NCBI GenBank assembly: GCA_024231375.1
Contig: JAAEQP010000767.1
Span: 1 to 22,732, forward strand
Reading direction: 5' to 3'
Length of the DNA: 22,732 nucleotides
Origin: a bacterium
Lineage (GTDB): Bacteria > Hydrogenedentota > Hydrogenedentia > Hydrogenedentiales > SLHB01
In this document: positions 7,831 through 16,862 of the stretch, in pieces
Layout of the letters: the number at the start of each line of letters is the position of its first letter
How positions within the stretch are numbered: position 1 is the stretch's first letter
Notes under the pieces: generated by a model
The model's database searches: none
What the model saw: the letters and a program-made list of their open reading frames with translations, nothing else
What the model was told of the DNA's origin: nothing
Made by a program: the position numbers and the translations under genes

Positions 7831-8925
7831 TCAGCACACGATGTCGCTGTGTGCCGGATCGCCACCCAATCGGATGATGGCGTCTCGATCATGTCCGGCC
7901 GAAAGGAGGGGGTCGACCACGTCCAGCGCGAGGTCCGGCACGTAGTAGTCGAGGATCGCGCCCTCTCCTTCAATCGAGAACTGCTCGCAGTCGCCCACCA
8001 CAAGAACCGCCTGCCCTGGTTCTAGAACACGCCGGCACTCCGCCACACACACCGTCGGCTCGCCTGCAGCAGCCAGCAGAATGTGGAAGGAATCGCCGCG
8101 GGTAGAACGGGAGTAGGTCCCATTCAGTTTGATTCGCTCTGCCGAGAAGTACCGGCACGCAGCCAGGACGTCGACCTCAGTCGACCCAGCGGAGTACGTG
8201 AGGGGATTCGCTGTGCCGCCGTGAGGCGACCCGAAATGAATCGCCTCGACGGACTTCTCCACATGCAGTTCGCGGGAAGTTCCGTCGGCTTGGACCCGGC
8301 CCCAATCGTAGATCCGGTATGTGAGATCGCTGTTCTGTTGAATTTCGGCGAGGATAATGCCGCCACCGATGGCGTGAACCGTCCCCGCAGATACAAATGC
8401 CGACGTGTCCTCGCCGACTTCGAACCGGGTCATCAGGTCTTCCACCGACCCGTCCTGCACCGCGGCCGCGAAACGGTCCCTGCTCGCCGAAGGGTCGAGT
8501 CCGCAGATGAGTTCGCTGCCCGGGTCGGCGTGCAGCACATGCCACATCTCGGTCTTGCCCACGTCGGGCTCGCCCAACCGTTTGGCGCACTCGTCGTCCG
8601 GATGCACCTGGACGGATAGATGGTCACGCGAATCCAGAATCTTCAGGAGTAGAGGAAACCGTCCATGAATGGTGAGTTCCGCGCGCTTCCCCAGAATCGC
8701 GGCGGCATCCTGCTGGAGCAGTCCATGGAGCGTTTCGCCGGCGAGCGGTCCTTCGTCCACGACGCTCTCATCGCCGGGATGGTCCGAGACGAGCCATGCC
8801 TCACCAACGGGCACACCTTCCGGCGCGTCCTTCCCGTAGACCGTCCGCAAGCGGTCCCCGCCCCAAATCCGCTCGTAATAGCGCTCCTCGAAATGCAGCA
8901 GTCCGACACCTTTCATCCCCGCCAT
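7831..8925 (-). CDS. manA: Mannose-6-phosphate isomerase, class I
   Basis: A 364-aa cupin-fold, zinc-dependent isomerase that interconverts fructose 6-phosphate and mannose 6-phosphate, linking glycolysis to GDP-mannose and mannosylated glycans. The metal ligands of the family are visible: Gln106 and His108 (SVQVHPDDE), Glu126 (KTEMWH) and His184 (SAGTVHAIGGG). The N-terminus (ERYYERIWGGDRL) and the QQNSDLTYRIYDWGR block are also diagnostic. The ATG at 8925 has GAGGAG seven bases upstream, and the gene starts 11 nt after the MBL hydrolase stop, so it is in the same transcript. Cytoplasmic. Confidence 0.95.
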   Translation of the reverse strand: MAGMKGVGLLHFEERYYERIWGGDRLRTVYGKDAPEGVPVGEAWLVSDHPGDESVVDEGPLAGETLHGLLQQDAAAILGKRAELTIHGRFPLLLKILDSRDHLSVQVHPDDECAKRLGEPDVGKTEMWHVLHADPGSELICGLDPSASRDRFAAAVQDGSVEDLMTRFEVGEDTSAFVSAGTVHAIGGGIILAEIQQNSDLTYRIYDWGRVQADGTSRELHVEKSVEAIHFGSPHGGTANPLTYSAGSTEVDVLAACRYFSAERIKLNGTYSRSTRGDSFHILLAAAGEPTVCVAECRRVLEPGQAVLVVGDCEQFSIEGEGAILDYYVPDLALDVVDPLLSAGHDRDAIIRLGGDPAHSDIVC

Positions 8926-8936
8926 AGCCTTACTCC

Positions 8937-9929
8937 TCAGTGGTTTGCGTCGGTGAGTTGGTACCGCAGCACCCCCTGGTCGAGGTGGGCAACCGCCATT
9001 CCCTCCTCTTCCAGAATCTCAAGATGTCCAATCGCCACGCTCAATCCAAGATACACCAGTTCGTGCGCCAAGTCCGGGTACAATCCCCGGCACACCTCAT
9101 AGGGCGTAGCCATCCCGTCCACAAGCAGTGTCCGAACCCGCTCACTACGTCGGTCCTGTTGCGCGAGCAGGCGGTCGACAACACCCTTCGCGTCACGGAT
9201 GGGGTCGCCATGTCCAGGATAGCAGATGTCCAGATTCAGCGCTCGTGTGCGCCGCAATGAGGCGCGGTATTCGGGTAGGCTCTTGGGCCTCGGGCCGCCG
9301 TCTCGGGGACGTCGCAGCAGGGGATTGGGATTGATGGCTTCGAGAATGTGGTCGCCACTGAACGCCACGCGCGAGGTCTCGTCCACGAAGAGCGTGTCCG
9401 ACGGCGAATGTCCCGGCACGTGGTACACGGAAAACCCTTCCACGATGTCGCCGTCGTGCACAGGATGTGTGAAATCGAGATTCGACCCGTAGGTACGGAA
9501 GTTCTTGCTCTCGCCGACTACGATCTCGACCACATCGGTCGGCGCTCCGAACTCCGTCAGGGTCTCGGTGAGAAACCGCTCCTGGGCGGTGCCTTCTTCG
9601 TCGAGGTGGCCGTACTGCCTGGCCACGAGTGGGTGGGCATACACGTCGGCGCCGGATTCCTCGTGGAGCTTCGCGAGGAGGCCCATGTGGTCGATGTGGC
9701 CATGGGTGAGAAGGATGACGCCGATATCCGACACCGCCACGCCTTCACGGGCCAACGCCTGGTCGAGGGCTTCACGGGCTTCGGGCGTCTTCACACCGGT
9801 ATCGACGAGCATGGGGGGATCCCGCTTGACCAGGAACACGTTTACGTCGCCCACGGGAAACGGGGTCGGCAGAGCGATAGGCACCACGTCCGACTCTTGG
9901 ATGGGACTATGGCACCGTGACGTACTCAT
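8937..9929 (-). CDS. MBL-fold metallo-hydrolase, glyoxalase II/LACTB2-like
   Basis: A 330-aa metallo-beta-lactamase-fold hydrolase. The metal motif THGHIDH (His76, His78, Asp80, His81) is followed by His174 (VPGHSPSD), Asp193 (SGDHIL) and His240 (YPGHGD), a complete dinuclear site. The roughly 80-residue C-terminus (SERVRTLLVDG, then TPYEVCRGLYP and GHLEILEEEGMA) resembles the small winged-helix tail found in LACTB2-like proteins. The substrate cannot be told from sequence; thioesters and nucleic acids are both used within this subgroup. The start ATGA overlaps the aroC stop by 4 nt. There is no signal peptide, so it is probably cytoplasmic. Confidence 0.88.
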   Translation of the reverse strand: MSTSRCHSPIQESDVVPIALPTPFPVGDVNVFLVKRDPPMLVDTGVKTPEAREALDQALAREGVAVSDIGVILLTHGHIDHMGLLAKLHEESGADVYAHPLVARQYGHLDEEGTAQERFLTETLTEFGAPTDVVEIVVGESKNFRTYGSNLDFTHPVHDGDIVEGFSVYHVPGHSPSDTLFVDETSRVAFSGDHILEAINPNPLLRRPRDGGPRPKSLPEYRASLRRTRALNLDICYPGHGDPIRDAKGVVDRLLAQQDRRSERVRTLLVDGMATPYEVCRGLYPDLAHELVYLGLSVAIGHLEILEEEGMAVAHLDQGVLRYQLTDANH

Positions 9930-11110
9930 CGCCTGTTGATGGCCGCTACGTAGCCGTCGAAGTTGCGCTTCATCTCGGCCACTGTGTCACCGCCAAACTT
10001 GTCTATGAAGGCCTCGGCCAACGTCACCGCCAGCACGCTCTCGACGATGATGGCCAATGCAGGCACGGCGCAGGTATCGCTGCGCTCAAGTACGGCCTTC
10101 GCGGGATCCTTCGTGTCCAGATTGACGCTGCGCAGGGGGCGCATGAGCGTTGAAATGGGCTTCTTCGCGACGCGCACCACCAGTTCTTCGCCGGTTGACA
10201 TCCCGCCCTCGGTTCCACCAAGGTTGTTCGTCAACCGTCGGTAGCGGCCACCCGCGCGCACGGCGTCCTCACGCGTGATCTCGTCGTGGAAGCGGCTGCC
10301 GGGCCGGTCCATGCCGCGGAATCCAATGCCCATCTCCACGCCCTTGATAGCCTGAATGCTCATCATGGCCTGGGTTACCTTAGCGTCCAGTTTGAGATCC
10401 CACTGGGTGTGCGATCCCAGGCCGAGAGGCAGACCCCACGCGCGACACTCCACCACCCCGCCCAGTGAATCCTTGGCTCGCTTGGCCGTTCGAATGGCTT
10501 CCACCATGGCCTTCCCGGCTTCTTCGTCGCAGCATCGGACATCCGACTTCATGGTCAGTTCGCGAATCGCGTCGGAAGGAACGTCGCCCGTCTCGGCGGT
10601 TGCATCGCCGATCTGGATGACGTGTGCGGCCAGGTCCACCCCGAATTCGGCCAACAGCTTCCGGCATAGGGCACCGCCCGCGACCCGCGCGGCCGTCTCC
10701 CGCGCCGAAGCCCGTTCCAGAATGTTGCGGCAATCGTCCGTGTCGTACTTCAACGCACCGACCAAATCGGCATGACCCGGCCGGGGCTCGACGATCTTGG
10801 TGGCCCGTTCGCCTGTGGACGGCTTCCACGGGTCCATCGCCTCTTCCCAGTTCTTGAAGTCGCGGTTCCATACGGCCAGAACGACCGGACTGCCCAACGT
10901 GACGCCGCCGCGAAGGCCCGACAACACGTCCACCTGATCCTTCTCGATTCGCTGGCGTCCGCCCCGGCCGTAGCCCTTCTGGCGTTCGGCCAACCAGAAG
11001 TCGATGTCTTCCGGTTGGACCTGCAATCCGGCGGGAAACCCGTCCATGAACCAGAAACACCCACGACCGTGGGATTCGCCTGCGGTATACCAACGAAGCA
11101 CTGGACCCAT
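9926..11110 (-). CDS. aroC: Chorismate synthase
   Basis: Converts 5-enolpyruvylshikimate 3-phosphate to chorismate with reduced FMN, the last common step of aromatic amino acid synthesis. Family signatures are present in order: an N-terminal TAGESHGRG, RPGHADLVGALKY, SARETAARVAGGALCR, GLPLGLGSHTQWDLKLDA, and a C-terminal RSDTCAVPALAIIVESVL ending near DKFGGD. The ATG at 11110 gives the usual family N-terminus and a 394-aa protein, but its GAGGAG is only one base away, so spacing is poor. An in-frame GTG at 11158 would add 16 atypical residues. Downstream it overlaps the MBL hydrolase by 4 nt. Its product feeds the trp pathway encoded upstream in the same unit. Confidence 0.96.
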   Translation of the reverse strand: MGPVLRWYTAGESHGRGCFWFMDGFPAGLQVQPEDIDFWLAERQKGYGRGGRQRIEKDQVDVLSGLRGGVTLGSPVVLAVWNRDFKNWEEAMDPWKPSTGERATKIVEPRPGHADLVGALKYDTDDCRNILERASARETAARVAGGALCRKLLAEFGVDLAAHVIQIGDATAETGDVPSDAIRELTMKSDVRCCDEEAGKAMVEAIRTAKRAKDSLGGVVECRAWGLPLGLGSHTQWDLKLDAKVTQAMMSIQAIKGVEMGIGFRGMDRPGSRFHDEITREDAVRAGGRYRRLTNNLGGTEGGMSTGEELVVRVAKKPISTLMRPLRSVNLDTKDPAKAVLERSDTCAVPALAIIVESVLAVTLAEAFIDKFGGDTVAEMKRNFDGYVAAINRR

Positions 11111-11190
11111 ACTCCTCGTGTTGGTGCTGGGCAGAGAAACCGCGCAAGACCGTTGCACGAGTTAAGGTCCGGCGCGAGGGGCAGACTGGA

Positions 11191-12039
11191 CTACAGTCCC
11201 CCTTGCCCTAAGATAAACGCGTTGTACAGCTCGATTATGTCGGAGCCGAAGAAGAGCACCACGACGCCGCCCAGCGCGAGGTAGGGGCCGAAGGGGAGGT
11301 AGTGGTCTTTCTCGCCTTTGCCGCGGGCATGTTGGATGCCCACCACGGCGATGCCGATGAAACTTCCGATGAACGACGCCACCACGATGATGAGGATCAC
11401 GCCCTTCCACCCCAGGAACGCCCCCAGCATGGCCAGAAGCTTCACGTCTCCAAACCCCATGCCGCGCTTCTTCAGAATGAGCAGCGTCAGTTTGTCCAGC
11501 AGGTACAGGCTTCCGCCGCCCACCACCACGCCGATCACGCTGTCGAACACGTCGTTATACATATACTCCAGGCGGAACCCGCTGTTCGGGAAGATCATGG
11601 CGACCACCGAGCACGCGATTCCGATGGGGATGCCCGGAAGCGTCACCTCGTCGGGGATGGTCCAGTCGGTCAGGTCAACAAACGTGACCAGCACAAGTGA
11701 CGCCACCAAAAGGAGATACACGGGCGTTGCCGCCACGAGGCCAAACCGCAGATAGACGAGGAGGAACAGCGTAGCCGTGATGGCCTCCACAAGAGGGTAT
11801 TGCCAACTGATGGGCGTCCGGCATTGGCGGCACCGGGCGTTCAGGATCAACCAACTGACCATGGGGATGTTGTCGTACCAGACGATCATATTGCCGCAAT
11901 TCGGGCACTTGGACCGCGGATGGATGACCGATTCCCCCTTTGGAATGCGGTAGACGCAGACATTGAGGAAGCTGCCAATCATTCCGCCCAGAATGAAGGC
12001 AACCACAGCCAGAAACGTATTCAGAACTTCGTAATCCAT
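11191..12039 (-). CDS. pilD: Prepilin peptidase (A24 family, leader peptidase/N-methyltransferase)
   Basis: A 282-aa polytopic inner-membrane aspartyl protease that cleaves, and normally N-methylates, type IV prepilins or type II secretion pseudopilins. The N-terminal domain holds GSFLNVCVYRIP and two CxxC pairs (Cys45/48, Cys70/73), as in full-length bifunctional enzymes. The catalytic aspartates by family comparison are Asp122 (TFVDLTDWTIPDE) and Asp198 (GMGFGDVK). About seven or eight hydrophobic helices are visible. The ATG at 12039 shares one base with the pmbA stop (TAATG) and has GGGGA just upstream; the open frame extends 17 codons further but that is less likely. No pilin or secretion genes are nearby, so the substrates lie elsewhere in the genome. 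Confidence 0.93.
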   Translation of the reverse strand: MDYEVLNTFLAVVAFILGGMIGSFLNVCVYRIPKGESVIHPRSKCPNCGNMIVWYDNIPMVSWLILNARCRQCRTPISWQYPLVEAITATLFLLVYLRFGLVAATPVYLLLVASLVLVTFVDLTDWTIPDEVTLPGIPIGIACSVVAMIFPNSGFRLEYMYNDVFDSVIGVVVGGGSLYLLDKLTLLILKKRGMGFGDVKLLAMLGAFLGWKGVILIIVVASFIGSFIGIAVVGIQHARGKGEKDHYLPFGPYLALGGVVVLFFGSDIIELYNAFILGQGGL

Positions 12040-13373
12040 TATTCCCCGCTCACCATGACGTGAGATAGTAGCACGGACGGCGCGCCGCACGCACCAAAAA
12101 ACCGCAGATCGCTACCCACTTCACCAATATTGGTCATCAAATCTTTCACATTGCCCGCAATCGTCACCCCGCGCACCGGGCGCGCAAGCTCGCCGCCTTC
12201 CACCGCCAAGCCCGACGCGCCGAAGCTGAAATCCCCCGAGATGGGGTCGGCCGTATGAACGCCCATGGCCTCCGTCACGAACAAGCCGTCTCCAGCAGCC
12301 TTGATGAGATCCTCCTGAGCCATCTCACCAGGGAGAAGATAGAGATTCGTGGCCGACACCTCCGGGGTGCTTCGGAAACCGCCGCGCCCTGCATTGGCCG
12401 TGCTGCCTTCACCCATCTTGTCTGCCGTGTAGGCGTTGTGAAGGAACTGCTTCAAGACCCCACCTTCGATGCTGCGCGTGGTCTGGGCCGACGCGCCTTC
12501 GCCATCGAAGGGGGCACGGTTCATGCCGCCCGCATAGTCGTTCTGGTCGATGAGCGTGATGCAGTCCGCGGCGACGGAATCGCCAATGTGTTCCGCATAG
12601 AAGCTCTTGCCCTTCAGCACATTGTTTGCCATCAGGGCCGACGCCAACACGCCGAGGATGTCCACGGTCACCGCGTTGTCGAGCACCACGGGCATGGATC
12701 CTGTGGCGCACGGTTTGCCGCCGAGCCTGCGCGTGGCGTCGAGGGCACACGATTCGGCCAGCCAGTCAAGCCGAAGACCGTCGAAGGTCCGCGCAAAATC
12801 GAATTCCCAACCCATCTCGGGATCCACACCATCCGCCGCGGCCCGGGCCAACGCCGACGCCGTGCAATAGGCGTTGCGCAAGCGGCGTTGCAGGCCGCGC
12901 GAGTTCGCAATGGTGAAGTCGTAGAGCGAATCCTGGTACTTGGCGAATCGGACCTGCTCGATGCGCGAATCGGCTTCCTTCACGCGCTGCTCAAGCTCTT
13001 TGGCGAAGGCCACCTTGTCAGGCACCGGAATTTGGGCGAAATCCTGCTCCGTCCAGTCGTCGTCGGATTGGTCCGCCAGTTCCAGTAGAACGTTATGAGG
13101 ATCGGGTTCGTTGACCTGCGCGTTGTCCCACGCCTGGGAGACCAGGGCCGATGCGCCGCCCGCGAGGTCCGTTGCATAGGCGAATCCCATGCGCCGGTCC
13201 GAGGTCAGAAGCCGAACCCCGGCTCCGATGGACTCGGAGACGGCAAGGGTCTCGACCTCACCGTCGGCAACTTCTACCTCCAGGTCGACCGAGGTGGTGA
13301 AGACGATTTCGGCATCGGCCGCGCCCAGTTGCGCGGCTTCGTCGAGGGTCTCGCGTACCAGTTGCTCGTCCAA
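12039..13373 (-). CDS. pmbA: TldD/PmbA family protein (TldE/PmbA-type, predicted non-catalytic partner)
   Basis: A 444-aa protein of the PmbA_TldD family. In known systems TldD carries the HExxxH zinc protease site and PmbA/TldE is its partner; together they process small peptides such as microcins and antitoxins. I find no HExxxH motif here, and the C-terminal GDFSFGASGLAVEGGELARP and GNVKDLMTNIGEVGSDL blocks match the PmbA type. The start is a TTG at 13373, two bases after the trpA stop, with GAGGGA in front of it. No tldD lies in the window, so the catalytic partner must be elsewhere. A role in the tryptophan pathway is not implied; it is more likely a co-transcribed neighbour. Confidence 0.9.
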   Translation of the reverse strand: MDEQLVRETLDEAAQLGAADAEIVFTTSVDLEVEVADGEVETLAVSESIGAGVRLLTSDRRMGFAYATDLAGGASALVSQAWDNAQVNEPDPHNVLLELADQSDDDWTEQDFAQIPVPDKVAFAKELEQRVKEADSRIEQVRFAKYQDSLYDFTIANSRGLQRRLRNAYCTASALARAAADGVDPEMGWEFDFARTFDGLRLDWLAESCALDATRRLGGKPCATGSMPVVLDNAVTVDILGVLASALMANNVLKGKSFYAEHIGDSVAADCITLIDQNDYAGGMNRAPFDGEGASAQTTRSIEGGVLKQFLHNAYTADKMGEGSTANAGRGGFRSTPEVSATNLYLLPGEMAQEDLIKAAGDGLFVTEAMGVHTADPISGDFSFGASGLAVEGGELARPVRGVTIAGNVKDLMTNIGEVGSDLRFFGACGAPSVLLSHVMVSGE

Positions 13374-13375
13374 AC

Positions 13376-14188
13376 CTATCCCTCGCGTTTCACGCTCTTG
13401 GCGGCGTCGGCGAGCGTCTTCGCAAACGCGCCCACCGTGGCGGGCATGTCGGCAGACCCGCCGAGCTCACCGATCATCCGCACGATCGCGCTCCCCACCA
13501 CCACACCGTCCGCGTAACCGCCCACCTCGGCGGCCTGCTCGGGCGTCGAGATGCCGAAACCAACCGCGACGGGTTTGTCGGTGCAGGACTTGATGCGGTC
13601 CACCATGCCTTGCACGCTCAGGGCCATGGCCTCGCGAACGCCGGTGACTCCGGTCCGCGACACGTAGTACACGAACCCCGTCGATTCGCCCGCGATGAGC
13701 TGCATCCGTTCCGGCGTGCTCGTGGGCGCGATGAGGCATACCGTTGCAAGGTCATGGGCGTCCATGGCCTGCTTATACTCGGGGTCCTCGCCCGGAGGCA
13801 GGTCCACGCACAGGACGCCATCCACGCCGGCCTTCGCGCAGTCGGCCGCGAACGTTTCCGCGCCATACGCAAGAACGGGGTTGTAGTACGTGAAGAGAAT
13901 GATCGGAATCTGCGTCGACTTCCGGAGTTCCGCCACAAGATTCACCACATCATGGAGCGATACGTTGTGTTTCAGTGCGCGGAGCGCCGCTTCCTGATTC
14001 ACGATGCCGTCCGCGATGGGATCCGAGAAGGGGATACCGAACTCGATAACGTCCGCGCCCGCCTTCTCGAGTTCCAGCACCACCTGGGCGGTGGTCTCGA
14101 GCGTGGGATCGCCGGCCGTGATGTAAGGGATGAACGCAGCCTCGCCGCGTTCGGACAATTCCTGGAAACGTTGGTCTATGCGATTCAC
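13376..14188 (-). CDS. trpA: Tryptophan synthase alpha subunit
   Basis: A 270-aa TIM-barrel lyase that splits indole-3-glycerol phosphate to indole and glyceraldehyde 3-phosphate and passes indole to TrpB. The catalytic pair is Glu49 ([12 protein letters not shown]) and Asp60 (DPIADG). The [11 protein letters not shown] start, the VDLPPGE block, [12 protein letters not shown] and the phosphate-binding GFGISTPEQ are all present. The start is GTG, overlapping the trpB stop (GTGA), with GAGGAGG seven bases upstream, so it is translationally coupled to trpB, as expected for subunits of one complex. Confidence 0.97.
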   Translation of the reverse strand: MNRIDQRFQELSERGEAAFIPYITAGDPTLETTAQVVLELEKAGADVIEFGIPFSDPIADGIVNQEAALRALKHNVSLHDVVNLVAELRKSTQIPIILFTYYNPVLAYGAETFAADCAKAGVDGVLCVDLPPGEDPEYKQAMDAHDLATVCLIAPTSTPERMQLIAGESTGFVYYVSRTGVTGVREAMALSVQGMVDRIKSCTDKPVAVGFGISTPEQAAEVGGYADGVVVGSAIVRMIGELGGSADMPATVGAFAKTLADAAKSVKREG

Positions 14189-15429
14189 GGCTGGTCCTCC
14201 TCGTTGGGCAGAAGGAACCGCGCCGCCTGCTGCACGTCCTTGTCACCGCGCCCGGACATATTCACGATTACGATTTGATCTTTCGGAAGCGTCGGCACAA
14301 TCTTCGCCGCGTATGCCAGCGCGTGGGCACTCTCCAGTGCGGGGATGATGCCTTCCAGCTTGCTGGTGAGTTGAAACGCATCCAGGGCTTCCTGGTCGGT
14401 CGCGTAGGCGTACTCAACGCGGTTCACGCTGTGGAAGAACGCATGCTCCGGTCCCACGCTGGCGTAGTCCAACCCGGCCGACACGCTGTGCGTGCCCATG
14501 ATCTGGCCGTCTTCGTCCTGCAGCACGTAGCTCATGGCGCCGTGGAGCATCCCGATGACGCCCCCCGCAAACCGGGCCGCGTGCTTGCCGGTTTCGGGAC
14601 CATACCCGCCGGCCTCGACACCCACCATACGCACGCCTTCCTCTTGGATGAACTCGAAGAAGAGGCCGATGGCGTTGCTTCCGCCGCCGACACACGCGAT
14701 GAGCAGGTCCGCCAGACGCCCCTCGTGATCCATAATCTGACTGCGTGCTTCACGGCCGATGACGCTCTGGAAATCGCGGCAGATGACCGGGTACGGATGA
14801 GGTCCTTCCACGGTACCCAGCACGTAGTGGGTGTTCTCGACGTTCGTCACCCAGTCGCGCATGGCTTCGTTGATGGCGTCTTTGAGGGTACACGTTCCCG
14901 AGCTGACCGGGATGACTTCGCTGCCCAGCAAGCGCATACGGAATACGTTCAGTGCCTGCCGTTCCATGTCCTCGGTGCCCATGTACACTTCGCAATCGAG
15001 GCCCAAGAGCGCCGCCGCTGTTGCGGTCGCCACGCCATGCTGGCCCGCGCCCGTCTCGGCGATGATGCGTTTCTTGCCCATCCGTTTGGCCAGAAGCACC
15101 TGCCCCAGGGCATTGTTGATCTTGTGGGCGCCCGTGTGGGCCAGGTCCTCGCGCTTAAAGTACACCTTGGCACCGCCGCAATGCTCCGTGAAGCGTTCCG
15201 CGAAGTACAACGGCGTCGGCCGGCCAACATAGTCGGCCTGGCACTTCAGCAGAGTCGCCTGGAACTCGGGATCGTTCTTGGCGTCAATGTAGGCCGCCTC
15301 CAGCTCCTGGAGGGGATGCATCAAGGTCTCCGGCACATATTTCCCGCCGAAGGGTCCGTACCGTCCCCGGTCGTCAGGATACGGGTAGGGCCCGCTTGGC
15401 ATTGAAGATGAAGCGTCTGATGGTGTCAT
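14185..15429 (-). CDS. trpB: Tryptophan synthase beta subunit
   Basis: A PLP enzyme that condenses indole with serine to tryptophan, the last step of the pathway. With the ATG at 15429 the protein is 414 aa and the PLP lysine is Lys103 ([14 protein letters not shown]). The glycine-rich phosphate loop [10 protein letters not shown] and the [13 protein letters not shown] block match the standard TrpB1 type. The 15429 start has GAAGGA close upstream and overlaps the end of trpF by 56 nt. A later in-frame ATG at 15402 would reduce the overlap but has no visible ribosome site. The open frame also reaches back to 15504, which would only deepen the overlap. Confidence 0.97.
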   Translation of the reverse strand: MTPSDASSSMPSGPYPYPDDRGRYGPFGGKYVPETLMHPLQELEAAYIDAKNDPEFQATLLKCQADYVGRPTPLYFAERFTEHCGGAKVYFKREDLAHTGAHKINNALGQVLLAKRMGKKRIIAETGAGQHGVATATAAALLGLDCEVYMGTEDMERQALNVFRMRLLGSEVIPVSSGTCTLKDAINEAMRDWVTNVENTHYVLGTVEGPHPYPVICRDFQSVIGREARSQIMDHEGRLADLLIACVGGGSNAIGLFFEFIQEEGVRMVGVEAGGYGPETGKHAARFAGGVIGMLHGAMSYVLQDEDGQIMGTHSVSAGLDYASVGPEHAFFHSVNRVEYAYATDQEALDAFQLTSKLEGIIPALESAHALAYAAKIVPTLPKDQIVIVNMSGRGDKDVQQAARFLLPNEEDQP

Positions 15430-16003
15430 GGTCCTTCTTTCCCGGCGCGCTTTCCACGCCTCCCGCTGTATCCACGGCATACGGCCGCACCTGCGCCACC
15501 GCATCGCCTACGTTCTCGGGCGTCAACCCGCCCGCAAGCATCAAGGGCCGTCCCAGGTTCACGGCCTTCTCGGCGACTGCCCAATCAAAGGTCTTTCCTG
15601 TGCCGCCGGCGCTACCCGGCACATACGCGTCCAGGAGGTAGGCACCCACATCGTAGGCCAGCATCGACGCGGGGTCGAAGTCCGGCCCCACACGGAACGC
15701 CTTGATCGCCCGTCGTCCGAATTGGTTGGCGACTTCCGCCGGTTCCTCGCCGTGGAGCTGTACATAGTCGAGGAACTCAAGGTATTCGGCCAATCGTTCC
15801 GGCGGCTCGTTTACACACACCGCCACCGTGCTCACGAAAGGCGGCAGCGTCTCAATAATCGCACGCGCGTTATCGGGGCTGATGTACCGATTTCGGCGCT
15901 TGGCTTCTTCCACGAAGTTGAATCCGAGCATGTCGGCGCCAGCATGACAGCACACATGCGCCACCTCGTCGGAGGTGATGCCGCATATCTTGACCTTGGT
16001 CAC
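15374..16003 (-). CDS. trpF: Phosphoribosylanthranilate isomerase
   Basis: A 209-aa TIM barrel catalysing the Amadori rearrangement of phosphoribosylanthranilate to CdRP. The catalytic residues are Cys7 (VKICGIT) and Asp125 ([10 protein letters not shown]). The phosphate-binding blocks GTGKTFDW and [10 protein letters not shown] are standard, but the last motif reads [15 protein letters not shown] where VDVSSGVE is usual. The start is GTG with GGAAGG about 11 bases upstream, 22 nt after the trpC stop. Its last 56 nt are shared out of frame with trpB. Confidence 0.95.
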   Translation of the reverse strand: MTKVKICGITSDEVAHVCCHAGADMLGFNFVEEAKRRNRYISPDNARAIIETLPPFVSTVAVCVNEPPERLAEYLEFLDYVQLHGEEPAEVANQFGRRAIKAFRVGPDFDPASMLAYDVGAYLLDAYVPGSAGGTGKTFDWAVAEKAVNLGRPLMLAGGLTPENVGDAVAQVRPYAVDTAGGVESAPGKKDHDTIRRFIFNAKRALPVS

Positions 16004-16025
16004 GCGCCCGGTATCCTTCCTGTGC

Positions 16026-16808
16026 TTACTCGGTACTCTCGCCGAGAAGCGTTTGAATTTTGGCCCCGATGTCGTCGCTCGTCAACAACGCCTCGCCAAC
16101 AAGGATCGCGTCCACGCCGCCGTCTTCAAGCATGCGCACATGTTCGCGCGTGTGAATCCCGCTCTCGCTCACCAGGACATGTCCTCCTGGTACGAGTTTC
16201 TTCAACTCAAGCGTGGTGGCGACGTCGACCTTGAACGTGGAGAGGTCGCGATTGTTGATCCCGATGATATGCGCACCCGCCTTGATGGCCCGTTCGATCT
16301 CGACGGCATCGTGCGTTTCCACCAAGGCCGCCATCCCGAGCTTCCGGATGAGGGCAAGGTAATCCCGAACCTGCTCATCCGACAAGACTCGCATGATCAA
16401 CAGCACGGCATCCGCTTGGGCGGCCCGGGCCTCGTAGATCTGGTACTCGTCGATGATGAATTCTTTGCGAAGACAGGGAATTCCCACGTCCTGCTTCACG
16501 GCCACGAAGTCCGCGAGGGACCCTTGGAAGAAGCGTTCGTCGGTGAGAATCGATATGGCCCGTGCGCCAGCCTGCTCGTACAGGGCCGCGAGATCGACCG
16601 GGTCCAGGTTCTCGATGAATACGCCTTTCGTGGGCGATGCACGTTTCACCTCGGCGATCAGACTGATGCCGGGCATCCGCATGGCTTCGCGGAAATCGAG
16701 CGCGGGCCGCACTGCCTCGACCCGTTCCATCACATCTTCAATGGGAACTACCCCCTTGCGGGCGGCTACTTCTTCCCGTTTGTGGGCACAAATGTCGTCC
16801 AGAATCAT
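16026..16808 (-). CDS. trpC: Indole-3-glycerol phosphate synthase
   Basis: A 260-aa TIM barrel that closes the indole ring of CdRP with loss of CO2 and water. Family catalytic residues are visible: Glu53 and Lys55 (LIAEVKRASPTKG), Lys115 (LRKEFIIDEYQI), Glu164 (LVETHD), Asn186 (GINNRDLSTF) and Glu215 (VSESGI). It is a stand-alone enzyme, not fused to TrpF. It sits 54 nt after the trpD stop and 22 nt before trpF, in the pathway-like order D-C-F-B-A. Confidence 0.97.
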   Translation of the reverse strand: MILDDICAHKREEVAARKGVVPIEDVMERVEAVRPALDFREAMRMPGISLIAEVKRASPTKGVFIENLDPVDLAALYEQAGARAISILTDERFFQGSLADFVAVKQDVGIPCLRKEFIIDEYQIYEARAAQADAVLLIMRVLSDEQVRDYLALIRKLGMAALVETHDAVEIERAIKAGAHIIGINNRDLSTFKVDVATTLELKKLVPGGHVLVSESGIHTREHVRMLEDGGVDAILVGEALLTSDDIGAKIQTLLGESTE

Positions 16809-16862
16809 GCAGGTTTCCGTCCGCGTCCGAACGCGGCGCCTTTCTATCGCACGCTGACTCCG

